A DNA stretch of 57,177 nt from Tieghemiomyces parasiticus. Taxonomy: Eukaryota; Kickxellomycota; Dimargaritomycetes; Dimargaritales; Dimargaritaceae. A program made the position numbers and the translations under genes. The stretch covers positions 1 through 57,177 of the forward strand of contig JANBPT010000201.1 in assembly GCA_027575765.1 (NCBI GenBank), in the 5' to 3' direction. This document shows positions 54,611 to 57,177 of the stretch, piece after piece. Under the pieces are notes generated by a model. The model was not told where the DNA came from. It was given only the letters and a program-made list of their open reading frames with translations, and ran no database searches. Within the stretch, counting starts at the first letter, position 1. The number at the start of each line of letters is the position of its first letter.

Positions 54611-57177
54611 ATGTTCTCCTCTCAGGATTCTTGTCACCTCAAACCCATCGTATGCGCAGATGGTCCTCCCTCAACCACAGTCATTCCTCTGGCCAAGCCT
54701 GTTCACCCCAAGCCTGGCAACGGTCAAATATCGGCGACGATTCCTCTGCGTACCACCACCGTAGATGTCACCACACTTTGCAAGGTCGTCTGGGGTATCC
54801 TCCTGGCCCGATACGCTGGGACCGTAGACATAGCCTTCGGTTATTATCATGTCCCGGCTCCGCCGTCTGGCTCTAAGGCCGCGGCTAAGGACCTCAGCGT
54901 GTGCACTTTGTGCCTCGATCCCACCACCAAGCTAGTCGCGGCCCTGGGAACTCCACTCACAGAACCCAACCACCCACTGCGTCACCACGAATGGGCTCTA
55001 CCGACCGACTTTCAGGGGAAGCTGGAAACCATTCTGGCTATCGAGGATGCCATGTTCCAGGAGTGCGAGCCCAATGCTGGGATTAACACCCTCAGTGCCC
55101 AGTCTGCCATGACCCGGGCCACACTGGTCGTCACATGTCGGGTGGACAGGGGATGTCTTACCGTCCATATTGCTTTCAATCAATCCCAGGTGACTGAGGG
55201 GGCGGTGCAGGGGCTAGGATGGCAGTTCTGTACTGTGGCCCCTATTGTGGCCAAAGCGGCAGAGGGACTTAAATTGCTGACCTCGCCGACCATTGCCAAT
55301 GTGACCTGGGTAAGTAAGGTCGAACGCCAGCGCCTCCTGCAGTTCGCTGGCACCATCAGCCACCCCGACGCAGTCAGCCCCCCTGTCCACCATTTAGTCA
55401 GCGAATGGGCAAGCAGGACCCCTGCCGGTGTAGCCTTGGAATACGAGGGCCGCACCGTCACCTACGCTGAGTTTGACTGCCTGACCTCGGCCTTAGCCCA
55501 TAGGCTTGTCCATCACTGCGGTGCTCGGCCCGAGGTGCGCATTGCTCTGTTGCTGCCCAAATCTATCGAGTTCTTCGTGGCCTTGTTCGCAGTCCTCAAG
55601 TCCGGCGCCGCCTACATACCCATCGACCCCGAGTACCCTGAAGAACGTATCCGTTACATTCTTGAGGACGGTGCCGCCTCTCTAATCCTGGCAAAGTTAG
55701 AGACGCGGAGTCGCTTGCCGACAGGTCAGACTTGTCCTGTATTACTAGTCGACACCTTATCCGGCTCGGTCCCGGACGAAACTAGTACTGGTACACCATT
55801 GGCCTTCCACCACTCCCAGCCTGCCGACCTGGCCTATATCATATACACCTCGGGTACCACAGGTCAGCCCAAGGGCGTCATGGTCGAGCACGGCAATCTG
55901 TCCAGTTTTGCGGCGGAACCTACCCATCTAGAGTTTTACCGGCCGGGGAATCGTGAACTGCTGGCCTACGCCATTGGATTCGACGCTCTCCTATGGCCTA
56001 CCCTAAAATCCCTCTGTTACGGCGGAACTCTGGTCCTCCCGGGCACCGACTTGCTCAGTGACCTTGCCAGCGCCCACACCACCTCCGTTACACCGTCATT
56101 CTTGGCCAGACTATGTCCAGCTGATTTCCCCATGCTTCGGGGTGTGGTATCTGGCGGTGAGCCTTGCACCCGCCATCTAGTCGATACCTGGAGTCGGCAT
56201 TGCCATTTCTCCAACGCCTATGGTCCCAGCGAGACTACTGTAGCAAATTTTTCAGCGGCACTCGAAGCCGGTGATCCGGTGACCGTGGGCCGACCAACCC
56301 GAAATGTTCTGGCCTACATTGTTGACGAGAACTTGGACCTTGTTCCTGTGGGTGCGCCAGGCCAGCTCCTCATTGGCGGATTGGGCGTGGCCCGAGGCTA
56401 CTGCAACCTACCTGACCTTACTGCCCAGAAATTCATCGCCAATCCGTTCGGTCCTGGCCGCGTGTACCTGACCGGTGACAAGGCCCGTTGGCTGCTCAAC
56501 GGCCATGTCGATATTTTGGGTCGTCTAGACCACCAAATCAAACTCCGTGGCTTTCGTATCGAACTCGAGGAAGTCGAGGCTGCCTCCACTAGCTACTCTA
56601 CCGTCCAGCTCGCCGTGGCCACCGTTCAGGCGGACCGCCTTGTCCTGTTTGTGGAGCCCGAGTCGGTAAACACCGCGGTCCTGCTCGACCACCTCCGCAC
56701 TCGGCTGACCAAATTTATGATGCCTGACCACGTCGTCCCCGTGGCCCGACTCCCGCTGACCGCCAACGGCAAGGTAGACCGCAGGGCCCTATCAGAATTC
56801 ACTGTCCCCACTCCAGTGACTACCCTCACTGAACCGCACGGTTTTACCGATTTGGAACTCCGACTACGTGAGGCCTGGGCTCAGGTCCTGCAACTCCCTG
56901 CCGAGCGCATCGGACCTTCCGACGACTTCTTTCGTATCGGGGGTGACTCCATCTCGGCCATCCTGCTCGTATCTAAATGCCAGCAGCTTGGATACAAGGC
57001 CGCCGTGCCACTCATCTACGAATACCGCCAGCTTCGTGCCTTAACTGCCCGACTTATCCCATTGGCGACGGCCACCTCCAAGACTAATCAGCGCCAGGTA
57101 CAAGGTCCCGTTGACCTAACCCCCATTCAGCGCTGGTTCTTCACCTTGGCCATGCGCAACCTGCACCACTTCAACCA
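54611..57177 (+). CDS. Nonribosomal peptide synthetase, 5' part (partial C, A, T, start of E/C); runs off the window
   Basis: An uninterrupted frame of 855 codons from ATG 54611 (GCC ATG context) to the window end. Residues about 1-245 match only the C-terminal lobe of a condensation domain (GILLARYAGTVDIAFGY, later VHIAFNQSQVTEGAV) and lack HHXXXDG. A complete adenylation domain follows (about 250-740), which activates an amino acid as its adenylate: YIIYTSGTTGQPKG (409-), AYGPSETT, YLTGDKARW, LRGFRIELEEVE and NGKVDRR (K721). My reading of the specificity positions gives D458, A459, W462, Ser, Val, Gly, Ala, Val, Ala, Lys, suggesting a hydrophobic or aromatic residue, with low confidence. 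The carrier domain has GGDSI with the phosphopantetheine Ser at 780. The last visible part, VDLTPIQRWFF...LHHFNQ, is the start of an epimerisation or condensation domain; epimerisation is favoured by the PIQRWFF form. No introns are seen. Confidence 0.95.
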   Translation, partial: MFSSQDSCHLKPIVCADGPPSTTVIPLAKPVHPKPGNGQISATIPLRTTTVDVTTLCKVVWGILLARYAGTVDIAFGYYHVPAPPSGSKAAAKDLSVCTLCLDPTTKLVAALGTPLTEPNHPLRHHEWALPTDFQGKLETILAIEDAMFQECEPNAGINTLSAQSAMTRATLVVTCRVDRGCLTVHIAFNQSQVTEGAVQGLGWQFCTVAPIVAKAAEGLKLLTSPTIANVTWVSKVERQRLLQFAGTISHPDAVSPPVHHLVSEWASRTPAGVALEYEGRTVTYAEFDCLTSALAHRLVHHCGARPEVRIALLLPKSIEFFVALFAVLKSGAAYIPIDPEYPEERIRYILEDGAASLILAKLETRSRLPTGQTCPVLLVDTLSGSVPDETSTGTPLAFHHSQPADLAYIIYTSGTTGQPKGVMVEHGNLSSFAAEPTHLEFYRPGNRELLAYAIGFDALLWPTLKSLCYGGTLVLPGTDLLSDLASAHTTSVTPSFLARLCPADFPMLRGVVSGGEPCTRHLVDTWSRHCHFSNAYGPSETTVANFSAALEAGDPVTVGRPTRNVLAYIVDENLDLVPVGAPGQLLIGGLGVARGYCNLPDLTAQKFIANPFGPGRVYLTGDKARWLLNGHVDILGRLDHQIKLRGFRIELEEVEAASTSYSTVQLAVATVQADRLVLFVEPESVNTAVLLDHLRTRLTKFMMPDHVVPVARLPLTANGKVDRRALSEFTVPTPVTTLTEPHGFTDLELRLREAWAQVLQLPAERIGPSDDFFRIGGDSISAILLVSKCQQLGYKAAVPLIYEYRQLRALTARLIPLATATSKTNQRQVQGPVDLTPIQRWFFTLAMRNLHHFN

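Overview
The window reads as nuclear DNA of an early-diverging (non-Dikarya) fungus. The genes are eukaryotic: spliceosomal GT-AG introns, ER and mitochondrial targeting signals, a class IVb GATA zinc finger, a lipin-phosphatase regulatory subunit, a Ctr copper transporter, a secreted GH18 chitinase and a multidomain NRPS. Genes are compact and GC-rich with strong NNC/NNG codon preference. They sit in very long, less GC-rich spacers full of short homopolymer tracts and hairpins. I recognise about 13 genes plus one dead transposon in 57 kb. The mix of a sparse layout, an NRPS and a chitinase would fit a zoopagomycete such as Dimargaritales, but that placement is inference from gene content only.

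Layout. 1-209: 3' end of an ACR3-type arsenite exporter. 265-1290: decayed mariner element. 1.3-6.3 kb: no recognisable gene. 6966-8579: GATA factor with a half-RING-like tail. 9732-11051 and 16435-17784: two paralogous AAAP amino-acid transporters, both on the minus strand, separated by 5.4 kb. 20530-20832: an orphan coding-like exon. 21673-22728 (minus, one intron): DEK_C-SWIB protein. 24308-25801: ER protein disulfide isomerase ending in HDEL. 26163-28000 (minus, two introns): mitochondrial [2Fe-2S] ferrochelatase. 32594-34018: GltP-like dicarboxylate/amino-acid symporter. 34812-37985: mitochondrial isoleucyl-tRNA synthetase. 41506-42783: secreted GH18 chitinase. 45409-45795 (minus): a small unknown protein with a stop/start-overlapping upstream ORF. 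47608-48261: Ctr copper transporter followed by two perfect 3' hairpins. 49000-50051 (minus, three introns): Spo7/CNEP1R1-like subunit. 50817-52274: an alpha/beta-hydrolase that appears to have lost its catalytic triad. 54611-57177: start of an NRPS, truncated by the window end.

How the genes work together. There is no operon-like clustering; most are unrelated housekeeping or transport genes. Metal and redox themes recur (arsenite export, copper uptake, haem synthesis, PDI), and two genes bear on mitochondrial function (IleRS, ferrochelatase). The most distinctive locus is the NRPS. It begins with only the C-terminal lobe of a condensation domain, followed by complete adenylation and carrier domains and the start of an epimerisation/condensation domain. 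TATA-like sequences just upstream support this being its true start.

All positions, splice junctions and residue numbers were read by hand from the sequence. Family assignments come from motif recognition, not database searches.
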